64,000 bases of DNA. Source: Calocera cornea HHB12733. Taxonomy: Eukaryota > Basidiomycota > Dacrymycetes > Dacrymycetales > Dacrymycetaceae. The position numbers were made by a program, and so were the translations under genes. Position 1 is the first letter of the stretch. The number at the start of each line of letters is the position of its first letter. A model generated the notes under the pieces. The model was not told where the DNA came from and searched no databases. It worked only from the letters and a program-made list of their open reading frames with translations. Below are positions 1 through 9,719 of this stretch, piece by piece. The stretch is taken from NCBI GenBank assembly GCA_001632435.1, contig KV423952.1, forward strand, positions 1-64,000. Reading direction: 5' to 3'.

Positions 1-121
1 TGACACCTCATGATATCATCCTTGCCTCATAGAGGCTCCACAGCTATGACATCATAACCTAGTAGTGGGAAGGTGCAGAGATAGAGGGAAAATAGAAGTG
101 GCCTATGGCTGTACCCTGACA
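1..121. repeat. Left copy of a terminal direct repeat (LTR-like), cut by the window edge
   Basis: This segment recurs at 1597-1717 with no length change and only two mismatches that I can count in 121 bases. It ends in CCCTGACA, so its right border has the ..CA form of an LTR. The copy runs into the start of the window, so its true left border is not visible. Two near-identical direct copies 1.6 kb apart fit a young, short, non-autonomous LTR element. No reverse transcriptase or integrase can be read between them. Confidence 0.65.
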
Positions 122-1596
122 CTTCCTTTGCTTTGAATGTGGTTCTTTCTTCTTGTCGTCTCATTACAGTTGCATCCTTCTGGGTGTAGGACTCTCCAGT
201 GGCTCATCATGTCAACCACTTCTTCCTCCTCCGGGATCTCCCTGTGAGGGCAACACAGATCCCAACAAGGCAGTTGGTTGGCAATAAGGGAGTTGGTGGT
301 AACAGCAACACATGTTGCCTATGTTGCAACCCAATCAGAGGGTCTGGCGTCCAATTGCAGGCTAGATGCCAAGTTGCGACCAGTCACACGTGCCAACACA
401 ACCCAACAATGCAGGGTTGCCACTGACAATAAGGGGAGGGGTCAAGTTGAGAAATCACCCTAGTGGAGCTACTGTTGCTGTAGGCGACCAGGAGCAACCA
501 AGGTGTGAGTCGCCAGATGACGATAAGAGGGGAGGGAAGGTAGAGAGTTACCTTGGTGGAGCTGTTGTTGCTGTAGGCGACCAAGAGCGACCAAGGGCGA
601 CAGATTTTCAAAAATGAGTCTAATGACTAGGACCTATGGGGGTTCCTCAGAGATCAGCTCTGAGGGGTACAAGGGTCTAGCTAGGGGTATATATATACTA
701 GGGGGAAAGGAAGCAAATCCTGTGGCTGACTATACAGTTGTTCAGGGGCGCTTCCCCATCGCCTCCTTTGCCTGCTGTCCAAGGGCAACCTGCAATCCCC
801 ACTTACAAACCCTCTCCATTTGGGAAATGGAGCACCTTTGTGTTGCCTCTGGTAACCTATGATGCCTGAGTGTTGTCCAATCTCATTGCCACTCATCCAT
901 GGCAATTTCTGCCTTGAGGTCCTGAGGGTCAGTGATCTCCCTTGCCTCGGTGTCTTGATCTATCGCACCTGGCAAAATGGGGTGTCCCCTGACACTCCCT
1001 TTCTCTTGTGACTGTCAGGTTCTTCATCAATCTGATCAGGCGGCCTGTCCTCATCATCCGGTTTCCCTTTGTCTTTTTTATTGGCTGGATCAACATATCC
1101 CTTCAGAGTTGGAGACATTTTCTTGATCCATATATCCTGGAAATTGACTACTGCGTCCATGCACCTTTTCTGAGCCAGTGTCAACTACTCTCATTCAATT
1201 GATAATGATACCATGCTGCAAGTGTTATGTTGTACGGATGTGAGGGCACACAGGCTTCTGGTAAGGCTGCTACCTAAACAGGAAGGGAAGAGTCACACTA
1301 ACAAGGGCAGGGCAGGGATGGTTGACTTGATGACAATTGGGATTGTCCTACAGTATGCCTGTGGAGGATCCTCAGAGACCAAGTCTGAGGGATCAGAACA
1401 CAGGAAGTGCTAACTACTTATACACAGAGGGGTGCACAGGAGAAAAAGAAGTGGAGTCATGATGCTGTGGCTGATGACAGAGGGGGAGTCATGTATTGCA
1501 TCACTCTGACATCACAGGTGACCCTCTCATGACTGGGGAGTCCAGGCCTAGGGTCCAGACCATGACATCATGGTAATGCTGTGCTAGTGTCACAGC
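122..1596. mobile_element. Interior of a probable non-autonomous LTR element
   Basis: This 1.5-kb stretch lies between the two 121-bp direct repeats. No open frame resembles a polymerase, protease or integrase. A short minus-strand open stretch near 960-1184 is rich in Lys, Asp and Glu and could be a decayed gag tail, but this is weak. A purine run at about 1479-1488 could be a polypurine tract; the right LTR would then start near 1492 and be about 226 bp long. That last point is inference. The best description is a TRIM- or LARD-like element. Confidence 0.4.
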
Positions 1597-1717
1597 TGAC
1601 ACCTCATGATATCATCCTTGCCTCATAGAGGCTCCACAGCTATGACATCATAACCTAGTAGTGGGAAGGTGCAGAGATAGAGCGAAAATAGAAGTGGTCT
1701 ATGGCTGTACCCTGACA
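1597..1717. repeat. Right copy of the terminal direct repeat (LTR-like)
   Basis: This copy is 119/121 identical to bases 1-121. It ends in CCCTGACA and then enters unrelated sequence (ACGGATGACAG...), whereas the left copy continues with CTTCCTTTGC. The change of flank at the same base marks the element border. A target-site duplication cannot be checked because the left flank lies outside the window. Confidence 0.6.
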
Positions 1718-1832
1718 ACGGATGACAGTTCAATCAAAATAGCGGATAGCATACACCTTCCTTCATAGTGTAGTTGTTTTGAGTGTCTTTAGGGAACTTC
1801 ATCTTCCTTTGAGGTTGAAAGGACCTCAGCTG

Positions 1833-1930
1833 AGGTCCTCACTGATTGACCCTGTTGCTGATAACACTCCAAAGTACTGTTAAGACAGGTCTGTATTGCC
1901 AGAGGTCTGAGATACAGTACGAGAGATGGA
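1833..1930. repeat. Diverged repeat on the downstream side of the gag-like ORF
   Basis: This stretch resembles 2737-2822. Both share TCCTCACTGAT, then an AAGTACTGTTAAGAC core, then a diverged tail ending in ATACAGTA or TGCAGTA. The two copies bracket the gag-like ORF on the opposite strand, so they may be remnants of one element's LTRs or subterminal repeats. Divergence is much greater than in the 121-bp pair, so this element would be older. Confidence 0.45.
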
Positions 1931-2037
1931 GGCAGACGAAGGAAGAGGGTCGGGAAGACTTGAGGGACACGCAGCAAGAGATAAGGCTGTGGGTCACGTG
2001 ACTCAAGGTCACGTGACCCCAAAGGAGTGGAGCATCA

Positions 2038-2676
2038 TCAAGAGGAATGGAGAGGGCAGGAGGATAGAGAAACAACACAGGGATAGTTTGGGATGAAGGG
2101 AAAGTAGAGGTTGGAGCGCAGCTCATGAATGTAGGTGTCAATGTCCTGGTTGCTGGACTGCTTGCAAGTGTGGAGGTCATCCAACAGGTTGTCAAGATAG
2201 TCGGTAGGTGTCACATAGGCAAGGAGCTCCTTTGACCAGTCCGCAAAGGACATGGCCTGGTAGGTGGCCTTCTCCAGGTGGTACCAGGCAACAAGCGCAG
2301 GCTCCCTGAGCCCAGCCTGCACCTTGAGCATCTGTTTGCCCACCTCAACCTCTCTTGCCTCGAGCCACAACTCCATCAGGCCAACCCACTGTTTCACCTC
2401 ATTGGGTTCCCTGCTCTCAAGCAGAGGCACGCTCTTGGATCCCATCTCTGAACTGCTGCTTGATAGTGTTGGAGAGGGTGGTGAAATGATGCAGTTGTAG
2501 TTGATTGTTGTGGTGTTGGAGTGCAGGAGGTCAAGAGGGTCGGTGCTACTGTCACTGGTGGGTGACTGAGCATGGGGTGTGGAGGTGGCAAGTGGTGTGG
2601 ATGTCTCTGTGAAGAGAGAGAGCAGGTCCAGAGTGGTAGTGATGTTGCTGACGTTGGTTTGGAGTGTTGTTGCCAT
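2038..2676 (-). CDS. Truncated retrotransposon Gag-like protein
   Basis: The 212-codon open frame starts at the ATG at 2676; upstream in-frame codons are not ATG. The first third is Ser/Thr-rich and low in complexity. The second half has the helical, charged character of Ty3/Gypsy Gag proteins of basidiomycetes: LREPALVAWYHLE, then FADWSKELLAYV, then DNLLDDLHTCKQ, then DIDTYIHELRS. In the family this part forms the capsid-like multimerisation region. No zinc knuckle, protease, reverse transcriptase or integrase follows, and the C-terminus reads as random sequence after about residue 190. It is therefore probably a broken or non-autonomous gag. Diverged repeats flank it at 1833-1930 and 2737-2822. 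A domesticated gag is possible but nothing here argues for it. Confidence 0.6.
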   Translation of the reverse strand: MATTLQTNVSNITTTLDLLSLFTETSTPLATSTPHAQSPTSDSSTDPLDLLHSNTTTINYNCIISPPSPTLSSSSSEMGSKSVPLLESREPNEVKQWVGLMELWLEAREVEVGKQMLKVQAGLREPALVAWYHLEKATYQAMSFADWSKELLAYVTPTDYLDNLLDDLHTCKQSSNQDIDTYIHELRSNLYFPFIPNYPCVVSLSSCPLHSS

Positions 2677-2736
2677 ACAGAGACAAGTTGCAGAGCAGAG
2701 ATAATGGTAAAAGTGAAAGGATTGCTGCAACAGTCC

Positions 2737-2822
2737 TCACTGATGATCCAATCCAGTAGATGTTGCTACTGAAGTACTGTTAAGACTGTTCTTCATTTCA
2801 AGACATCTAGATGCAGTACAGG
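2737..2822. repeat. Diverged repeat on the upstream side of the gag-like ORF
   Basis: This is the partner of 1833-1930, sharing TCCTCACTGAT, AAGTACTGTTAAGAC and a similar tail. It sits just upstream of the gag ORF (minus strand), where a 5' LTR/leader junction would be expected. Confidence 0.45.
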
Positions 2823-2829
2823 AGTGGTG

Positions 2830-3420
2830 GTACAATGAGAGAAAGGATAAGGGACCAATGATCCCGGTGTGGCAGAGTCAAAGGACCAGCAGAGTCAGGC
2901 TGTACAAGAGTCAGGGACCGGCTGAAGTCCAGGGCCTGCACTCTACAATACTGTCTGCTGGCTACAGCAGAATTAGAAAAAACATATGGCCAGTGTGGAA
3001 TGAAAGAGTGAGAGGCATAGATGGTAAATCCCCTTTTATAGCATACCCAGGAATTGAGGGGAGCAAGATAGAAGGAGTACAAAGTGACAGGTGGTGATGG
3101 GTCAGTCTTCAGCAACAGAGTAAGACGGAGTGGTGGAGTCTTACAGCACTCATGGTGTTTGCCAGCCTGAGATGTACCCTCCTCCAACAGCAGGCAGAGA
3201 AGTGCTACCAGAGAAAGCTCAATGATTGGTTTGTCTACTAAAATTTCACACTGCCACACCTGTACACACATTACCTAATCCTACCATGTCTTTGACTGCC
3301 CCCAGTCTAGCATGCACCCCTGTTAGGCATTGACTGACCCGTCTCCCATGCTCATGCTTAATTGGGGGTCGCACTGTAGGCAATCCAGGGGGGGACCACA
3401 AAGGGTCAAGAAACAGCCCA
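2830..3420. other. No gene seen
   Basis: Frames on both strands are short and without domain-like content. I see no splice-joined exons and no repeat copies apart from the start of the satellite at the right edge. Confidence 0.5.
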
Positions 3421-5830
3421 AAGTTACTTTGGTCCAATTGCATCAAGTGCAACTTTTGGTCATATCTGTCCTAGGAAGCCAGCCCTAGCAAAGGCCCTGG
3501 TATAGATCAACAATGGGATACAGTTCATGTATAGGAACGAGCCAGACCTTCAGCGGGGCTCATATGGTGGAGTAGCAGCCCAAAGTTGCTTTGCTACAAG
3601 CTGCTCAAGTCCAACTCCCGGCCATATCTGTGCCAGGGCTCATACCCTGGAGTACCCCCAAATGGGTATTATCAGTAGGACCCTAATACTTCCTGGAAAT
3701 CAGCAAGACCCCCAAGGGAGCTGTCTTGAGAGAGCTGGAGCAAAAGTTTGCTTGCAACTAATCTGTTCCATTGGAACGCTTGATTGGATTTCTGCCAGGG
3801 CTGGTACCCTGGAGTATCCCTGGTTGGAGATCATTGTTAGAACCCTAATCCTTCATGGAAACCAGCAGGACTCCCAGAGGAGTCTTGACCATGGAGGAAG
3901 AGGAAAAGTTTGTTTGGGCTGAATCTGTTCAGATGCAACTTTTGATTATATATCTACCAGGGCTGGTGCCCTGGAGTATAACTGATTGGAAATCATCAAT
4001 GGGATGTTGTCAACTTGCAAGAGCAAGCTAGACCATCAGGGGAGCTCATCTGGTGGAGGAAACAATCAAACATTACTTTGGTACAATCTGTTCAAGTGCA
4101 ACTCTTGGACATATTTCCCCCAGGATGCACACCCTGGAGTAGCCCCAGTTAGAGATTATCAACAGTACCCTAATCCTTCATGGGAACCAACAGGCTCTCT
4201 GGGGGAGCTGTCCTGAGGGAGCAAGAGCAAAAGCTTGCTTGGACTGGATCTGTTCAAGTGCAACTTTTGGTCATATCTCTCCCATGGATTCCCATGGATG
4301 GTATCCTGGAGTAGCTCAGGTCACATATCATTGATGGGATATTATTGATGTATGGGAACACACCAGACCCTCAAGAGAGCTTAGGTGGTGGAGGAACAGC
4401 CAAAAGTTGCTCCAGCACAATCTGTTCAAGTGCAACTCCTGGTCATACCTGTCCCAAGAGTGATGTCCTGGGCTAGCCCTGGTTGGAGATCATCAAGAGT
4501 ACACTCAGCCTTCATGGAAACCAGTGGGACCCACAGGGCAGCCATTCTGAGGGAGCAGGTACAAAGGTTTGTTTGAACTCAATCTGTTCCATTGCAACTT
4601 TTGGTCATATCTCTGCCAGAAATGATGCCCTGGAGTAGCCATGATTGCAGAGCATCAATAGTATCCTAATCCTTTATGGATACTAGTGGGATCTGCAGGG
4701 CAGCTGTCCTGATGGAGGGAGAGCAAAAGTTTGTTTGAACTCAATCTGTTCAAGTGTAACTTTCACTCATATCTCTTCCAGGGAGCAAGACCTAGCAAGT
4801 CCCCTGCTTTACATCATCAATGATATGTAGATGATATGTGAGAACAGGCCAGAGCTTCAGGGTATCTCAAATGGTGGAGGAACAGTCAAAAGTTGCTTTG
4901 GTTCAATTGGATAAAGTGCAACTTTTGGTTATATTTCTTCCAGGAAGCTAGCCCTGGTACACCCCCTATTACAGTTCATTGATGTGATGTATTTGATGTC
5001 TGCAAGTAAGTGGGATGCTCATAGGAGCTTGTCTGGTGGAGAAACAGCCAAAAGTTGCTGTGACACAATCTGTTAAAGTGCAACTTTGGGGCAAATCTCT
5101 CCCACTCAGCCTCCCCTGGGGATCCCCATATAAGACACACTCCAAAATCTCCCCAGACTTGCTGTGAACAAATGGGATCCACAGGGTAGCTTCCACAGAG
5201 GAGGGAAAGCCAAAAGCTGCTTTGGACCAGTGGGTTGCTGTGCAACCTTTGTTCATCTCTCCACCAGGCAGGCTGGCATGGGGATGCCATTGTTATGGAG
5301 GGGCAATGGGTCCCTAGTGCACCAATAAAAGGAGCAGGATCTACAGGAGAGGCTGCCTGGAGGGGGAATGGTGAAAGTTTGCTTAGACATAATCTGTTCC
5401 TTTGCAACTATGGTTCATATCTCCCCCATACAGGCTCACTTCCAGCCCCTCTTCCTGTCAGAGAACATCAATGATACCATGGTGCTTCTGGTGAGTGAGA
5501 GAGAGGCCCATGGGAGGCTGCCTGGAAGTGGAACAGCAATTTATTTCTGGGCATGCTTGGTTTTTTCCTAACGTTGGTTCATATCTCCCCCTTCTGGTCT
5601 CCCCTGCCAAAACCACTGTCACAGACGGACAATGCGGTCCTAATCCTTTGTGGGAATGAGCAGGGCCGACCAGAGAGGCTGCTGCACACTTGGTTATTGG
5701 GTCAGTTTTGTTTGTATCTCCCCCATGAAGTCTCCGTTGTAGATCCCCAGTCACAGACAGAACGGCCAGTGGTAGGTTACTGCTTTGTGGCAAGAAGCGG
5801 GAGCTTGCATTGAAGGAAGAGGTACAAATG
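3420..5830. repeat. About 15 degenerate tandem copies of a 163-bp satellite
   Basis: A marker word close to AATCTGTTCAAGTGCAACTTTTGG recurs near 3432, 3594, 3760, 3921, 4085, 4248, 4420, 4580, 4742, 4904, 5068, 5228, 5393 and 5557, with a faint copy near 5710. The spacing is 161-172 bp. Other parts of the unit recur in the same order: ATATCT..CCAGG, CCTGGAGTA, GATCATCAATGG, CCTAATCCTTCATGG, CAGCTGTCC and AGAGCAAAAGTTTG. The period is not a multiple of three and no frame stays open across units, so this is satellite DNA rather than a coding repeat. Its length is close to one nucleosome repeat. Copies differ from one another substantially, so it is old. Confidence 0.85.
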
Positions 5831-6239
5831 ATTACTTTGGCACGTTCGCAGCTTAGAATTCTCCATACCGGAAGCGAAAATGTTCCAGCTCCGAGGGACC
5901 CCCTCGGCGTTACTGGATGCCAAGGCAGCCCACCAAGTCGGAAGCAAAGATAGTCCAACACCGAGACTGTCTCGGTGTTACTTAGCGGACACAGCCAAAT
6001 TCGCCGAGCTCTGTACCGGAAGCTGAGCGCAGCGATGGTGCGCAGCCGCGGCAATCGGGCGAAAGCAGGGGTATGCGTGAACCCAAAATGTCTTTGCTCC
6101 TCGTCAATAATGATGCACGGTAGAGACGAGCACGTGGTACTGCTGGCTCGCAATCGGAGGACATCCGAGTTTTGTGCACTTGTTCTGTGCTCGGCACATG
6201 CGGAAGCACACTGTGAAGCCGAAGCACTCGTGATTACGG

Positions 6240-6800
6240 AGTTACATTGAGTAGCGGAAGCACATCCTCATTCACAAGGTACTTTACACCGTAAGTAAGT
6301 TGCAAAGCGGAAGCAACCCACATGGCGGAGGCAACTGATGTAGCAGACGCAGACTGTAGGGCGGAGGCAAACTATGGGACGGAGACAAATTCCATGACGG
6401 AGGCAGACCCCTCCATGGAGGCAGATTGTAAAACGGATGCAAATTGTTTGGTGGAAGCAAATTACTTGGCGGACACAAATCATATGGTGGACGCAAATTG
6501 TTTGGTGGAAGTAATTGATACAGCAGATGCAAATTGCATAGCAGAAACAAATGGTATACCAGAGGCAAACCACATGGTGGAGGCAAACCATATAGCGGAA
6601 GCAGACCATATTGCGGAGGCTAATTTGGTAGTGGATTCAAATATGATGGTGGGAGCAACAGGTAGGGCGGACGCAAATGTAATAAACGGAGGCAAAATAG
6701 TACGCGGAAGTAAAGACCCCAGCGGGAGCAGACCAGCAGGTGGGAACAAGAGGTCCCAGGCGGCGTCCGCTACAAACGGAAGCACGGAGTCCTGGAGATG
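6240..6800 (+). repeat. 18-bp minisatellite array A (GCGGAAGCAAA core plus variable bases)
   Basis: At least 20 consecutive 18-base units carry a fixed core near GCGG(A/G)(A/G)GCAAA followed by about 7 bases that vary from unit to unit. Because 18 is a multiple of three, a frame stays open by chance and reads as a hexapeptide repeat of the form AEANxM/V. Looser related motifs extend left to about 5870. Five more arrays of the same motif, on the same strand, lie at 8590-8830, 25340-25760, 33770-34050, 47360-48240 and 58250-58700. Confidence 0.8.
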
Positions 6801-6809
6801 GACACGAAT

Positions 6810-7494
6810 GTAAACCGGAGATATGTATATTTGGTAAGCTAGCGGTTGTCACAAAACCCGGACCACCTTCGCGAAGACTTGTGCGTGCATATTGCATAGG
6901 GTGGCCCCGGGGGGCGATGGCCACGAAACCCGGAACTTGACTAGGTTATATACTACTGTTGTGCTGGGGGTCGTGATACGACGATGTCAAAGACAGAAAT
7001 GAGGTCAAAGAGTCCATGGCGGAGTAAGTAGAGCCCTTGATACGCTCCATCCTTGGCCGGGTTGTCTCGCCTGAAAGGATTAGCCAGCTTTCTTCGCTTG
7101 AAACATCGCCCTACCGAGTTTGAATGTTGGCAGAGTGCTTGGCAACGGACTCGTAGGTGACATGAAACTGGATCGTGGATCGTGACGAGGGTTTCGACAT
7201 TGAGAAGTGGTGGAGGGAGACGAGAACGAGTCCGTGCTACCTGTCGATACCGAGTATATGAGCGCTATTTATAGTCATTTTGGCCCACTCGTCTCACTAA
7301 TCTCGCGGTCGCCCATTCGTCTCGTGCGACGAGGCTCTTCGGAGACCAATAGTGGTTCGAGCACTGGAGTGAGGATCGACACTCGTTTGGCGAAGCTATC
7401 GGTACTGTCGGGGTATTCTGAGGGCTCTGGCGGTGCGCTGCGCGCGTGCCGCGGGAAGACCGGCGGGGAAAGGCTCAAGCGTACAGGGTGGACT
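6810..7494. other. No gene seen; right flank of array A
   Basis: Just right of the array, 6795-6850 carries a flank (ATGGACACG.. then GTATAT.. then GTAAGCTA) that also follows arrays D and E, so the 18-bp arrays belong to a larger repeat. The rest has only short frames without recognisable content. Confidence 0.45.
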
Positions 7495-8324
7495 TCAGGT
7501 GAGGACAGAAGCGCTGTATGAGTTCTCCAGGATGCGCCTGCGGGGGGTCCCGCAGAGGTAGCGTAATATGAAGGCAGACGGTAAAGCAAGAGCATGATAT
7601 CGTGGTGGGCCGAGTGCGAAACGGGAAGTGGTTGGGATCTAAAAACAGGTCAGTCGACATGCCAGTATAAGGGACGCGTGAGAGTTCAACATGTAGTCAC
7701 AGTCCGTCACAGTGCAGCCAGGGATTGTAGACGATACTTGTATCTGCTGCAGAAGATCAGAGCTAGTGAATGCTCCTTCTTTCGTGAGATGCGACAATCT
7801 TGGAGTTGCGGCTGCCGCTTGTCGGCTCAGGAGGACACCGTCGGGCGGATAGAGTACGTCGAAGTCTACAGTACAAGGGTCCACAAAGCTGGCTATAATA
7901 AGGAGAAAGAGCGTATACCAGGTTCGTCTTGTTGTATGAGCAGACCCGGCGGCTTCTGGGTGAGAGTGGTTGTGACGTCGAATACCAGCTGCACACTGTC
8001 CTCTTCTACAGCCCAGGTATAGAACGATGATGCAGATGCCGCGGGAATATGAGAGCAAAGATCATCGAGTAGACGATGGCACTCAGTTTCCACGTCTGAG
8101 TGACGAGGTAGACCACTTAGTATCCTCTGCGATATACCCAGAATGAAGCATATATGCGCTGAGAAACGACGTGGCAAACGCACCATCACAGCCTCGGATG
8201 TCGAGGCTCGATAGTCTGTGGCCAGGTAACTCGTAACATAGCGGGACATGGTGCCCAGACTCTGACGAAGATCTGAGTGCCCAGAAGAGCGCTCCCGTGG
8301 GTCATCAGAAGAGCAAGTTGACAT
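7495..8324 (-). CDS. Tentative three-exon gene of unknown function
   Basis: Exons 8324-7919, 7865-7738 and 7638-7495 join in frame to 225 codons plus a stop. The introns are 53 and 99 nt, with GTATACG..CTGTAG and GTATCGT..TTTTTAG borders. The start is the ATG at 8324 (MSTCSSDDPRERSS). The middle part reads like a folded protein: RRFSAHICFILGIS, ETECHRLLDDLCSHI, FYTWAVEEDSVQLVF and DFDVLYPPDGVLLS. I recognise no domain. It sits in repeat-rich DNA between two minisatellite arrays, so it may be a decayed or lineage-specific gene. The 99-nt intron and the Arg-rich C-terminus are the weakest parts of the model. Confidence 0.35.
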
Positions 8325-8589
8325 GGTCGACAGACGGAGAGCCTTCCAACGAGCATGCGGGGTTGCAATTGTCCCCTGGTATGGAGGCGCTTCGCGGACG
8401 AGGTAATTCCTCCGGTGACCCCTTCCCTGCCCCGGGTGCATTTCTCCGGTGATCTCTCCCTGGCCCGAGCCGAGCGTCAGCGCGCTTCGACTTGATTCCT
8501 CCGGTAGCCCCTGTACGGAGGCAGTGTTCCCCCGATCGATCTGAACCGGAGATATTTTCTCCTCTAAAGGTCAATGATAGGTGTCAGTA

Positions 8590-8830
8590 AACCGCTTAGC
8601 GGAAGGAGATGACCATGCGGAAGCACTACACACTGAAGCGGAAGTAGATTTTACCATGGAGACAAGCCGCCAAGGGGAGGTGCAGTACAGCGCGGAAGTA
8701 AACAGCCAAGCGGATGCAAATTCGAGCGGAAGTAGAGGACATCTGCGAAAGCAATTAGAGAAGCAGAAGCACAGCTTTCAGGGGAAGTAAAGTAAGCTTT
8801 GGTAACGGAAGCAAATGGTAAGGCGGATGC
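8590..8830 (+). repeat. 18-bp minisatellite array B
   Basis: This short array has the same core as array A: ATGCGGAAGCAC, AAGCGGAAGTAGA, GCGCGGAAGTAAAC, AAGCGGATGCAAA, GAGCGGAAGTAG and AACGGAAGCAAA. It is more degenerate, with several units longer than 18 bp. It has the same orientation as the other arrays. Confidence 0.65.
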
Positions 8831-9719
8831 AGGCACTGGGCGGGAGACATTCCTGGCCAACGGAGTTGGTCCAGGTCTTGGGAGGCAGAATTACAACGGT
8901 TGTAAGGGTCCAAGACCCCGGACAAGACGTCCGAGGTCCCTTCCCCACCCACAGACCGAGGAGGACATTGCTCCCGTTACGTCTTGCCCTGGTAGTGCAT
9001 TGAGTGCCGAACTAAAAAATATACTTATGGATTGTTCTTTGCTTTTGCATATAATGAGAGTGTACTCTGAGTACTGCTTGACTGGAAAGGTCCGGCCCCG
9101 CCGTAGGCGCGGGCCGGGTCGTGCCCGATGGGACGCTCCAAATGGGCGAGCGGAGCGGAGCGAGCCCATTTGGAGGGGCACGGAGGGCGCAACCCCCACC
9201 TCTCTGACTTGGGTAGGAAGAAGTGTCATGCCTCCGTTGGCCAGGCTACCCGGAGGGTTTTCCTATCCTCAAAGAGAAGCAAGAATGAGATGGACGTGAG
9301 CAAACTGAGGCATCCTTGTAAAGAAGCCCCGTGCAATTGTCACGAAACTCGGAAGTGCGCCGCGAACGCGCGCAACCGCAGGATTCGGGTGCGAAGCAGG
9401 GAACTATTCGTTGATTTCGAAACTGCCTCCATACCCGTGGGGGTTCTGGACGATCGTCTCGATCGCGCGCTGTATTGATCGGCCGTTGGCCACGGTGTCT
9501 CACAGGTTTCTTGGGCTCTGTTCGTCGATCGGTCCTCGTCTCTCGTTGTTTGCAGCCTGCCTGTCGTATCTCCGAGCTCCCATCGCTTTGCTACCTTTCA
9601 CGGCAAAGAGGGCCACACCACTGCGATGTGAGATAGACAATTGGATAGATAATAATACAGTTGATGTTGTGCATGCATATGTATAAGTGTACAGTTGCAG
9701 GTGATGGACAAACGTAACA
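8831..9719. other. No gene seen; GC-rich hairpin and a shared repeat flank
   Basis: This stretch contains the inverted repeat at 9136-9175, listed separately. Around 9343-9385 a segment (GAAACTCGGAA.TGC.CCGCGAACGCGC) recurs at about 34110-34145, downstream of array D. No coding frame is convincing. Confidence 0.5.
9136..9175. repeat. Perfect 12-bp inverted repeat with 16-base loop
   Basis: CTCCAAATGGGC at 9136-9147 is the exact reverse complement of GCCCATTTGGAG at 9164-9175. The loop is the repetitive GAGCGGAGCGGAGCGA. Outside the arms, GTGCCC on the left and GGGCAC on the right pair again, which makes a strong hairpin with a bulge. It lies between array B and the TBC gene. It may be the end of a foldback element; no function can be assigned. 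Confidence 0.7.

Noticed and set aside
6322..6813. A 163-codon open frame across array A reading as an AEANxM hexapeptide repeat
   Set aside because: The 18-bp period keeps a frame open by arithmetic. The other five arrays use different frames with stops, and there is no start context or flanking exon.
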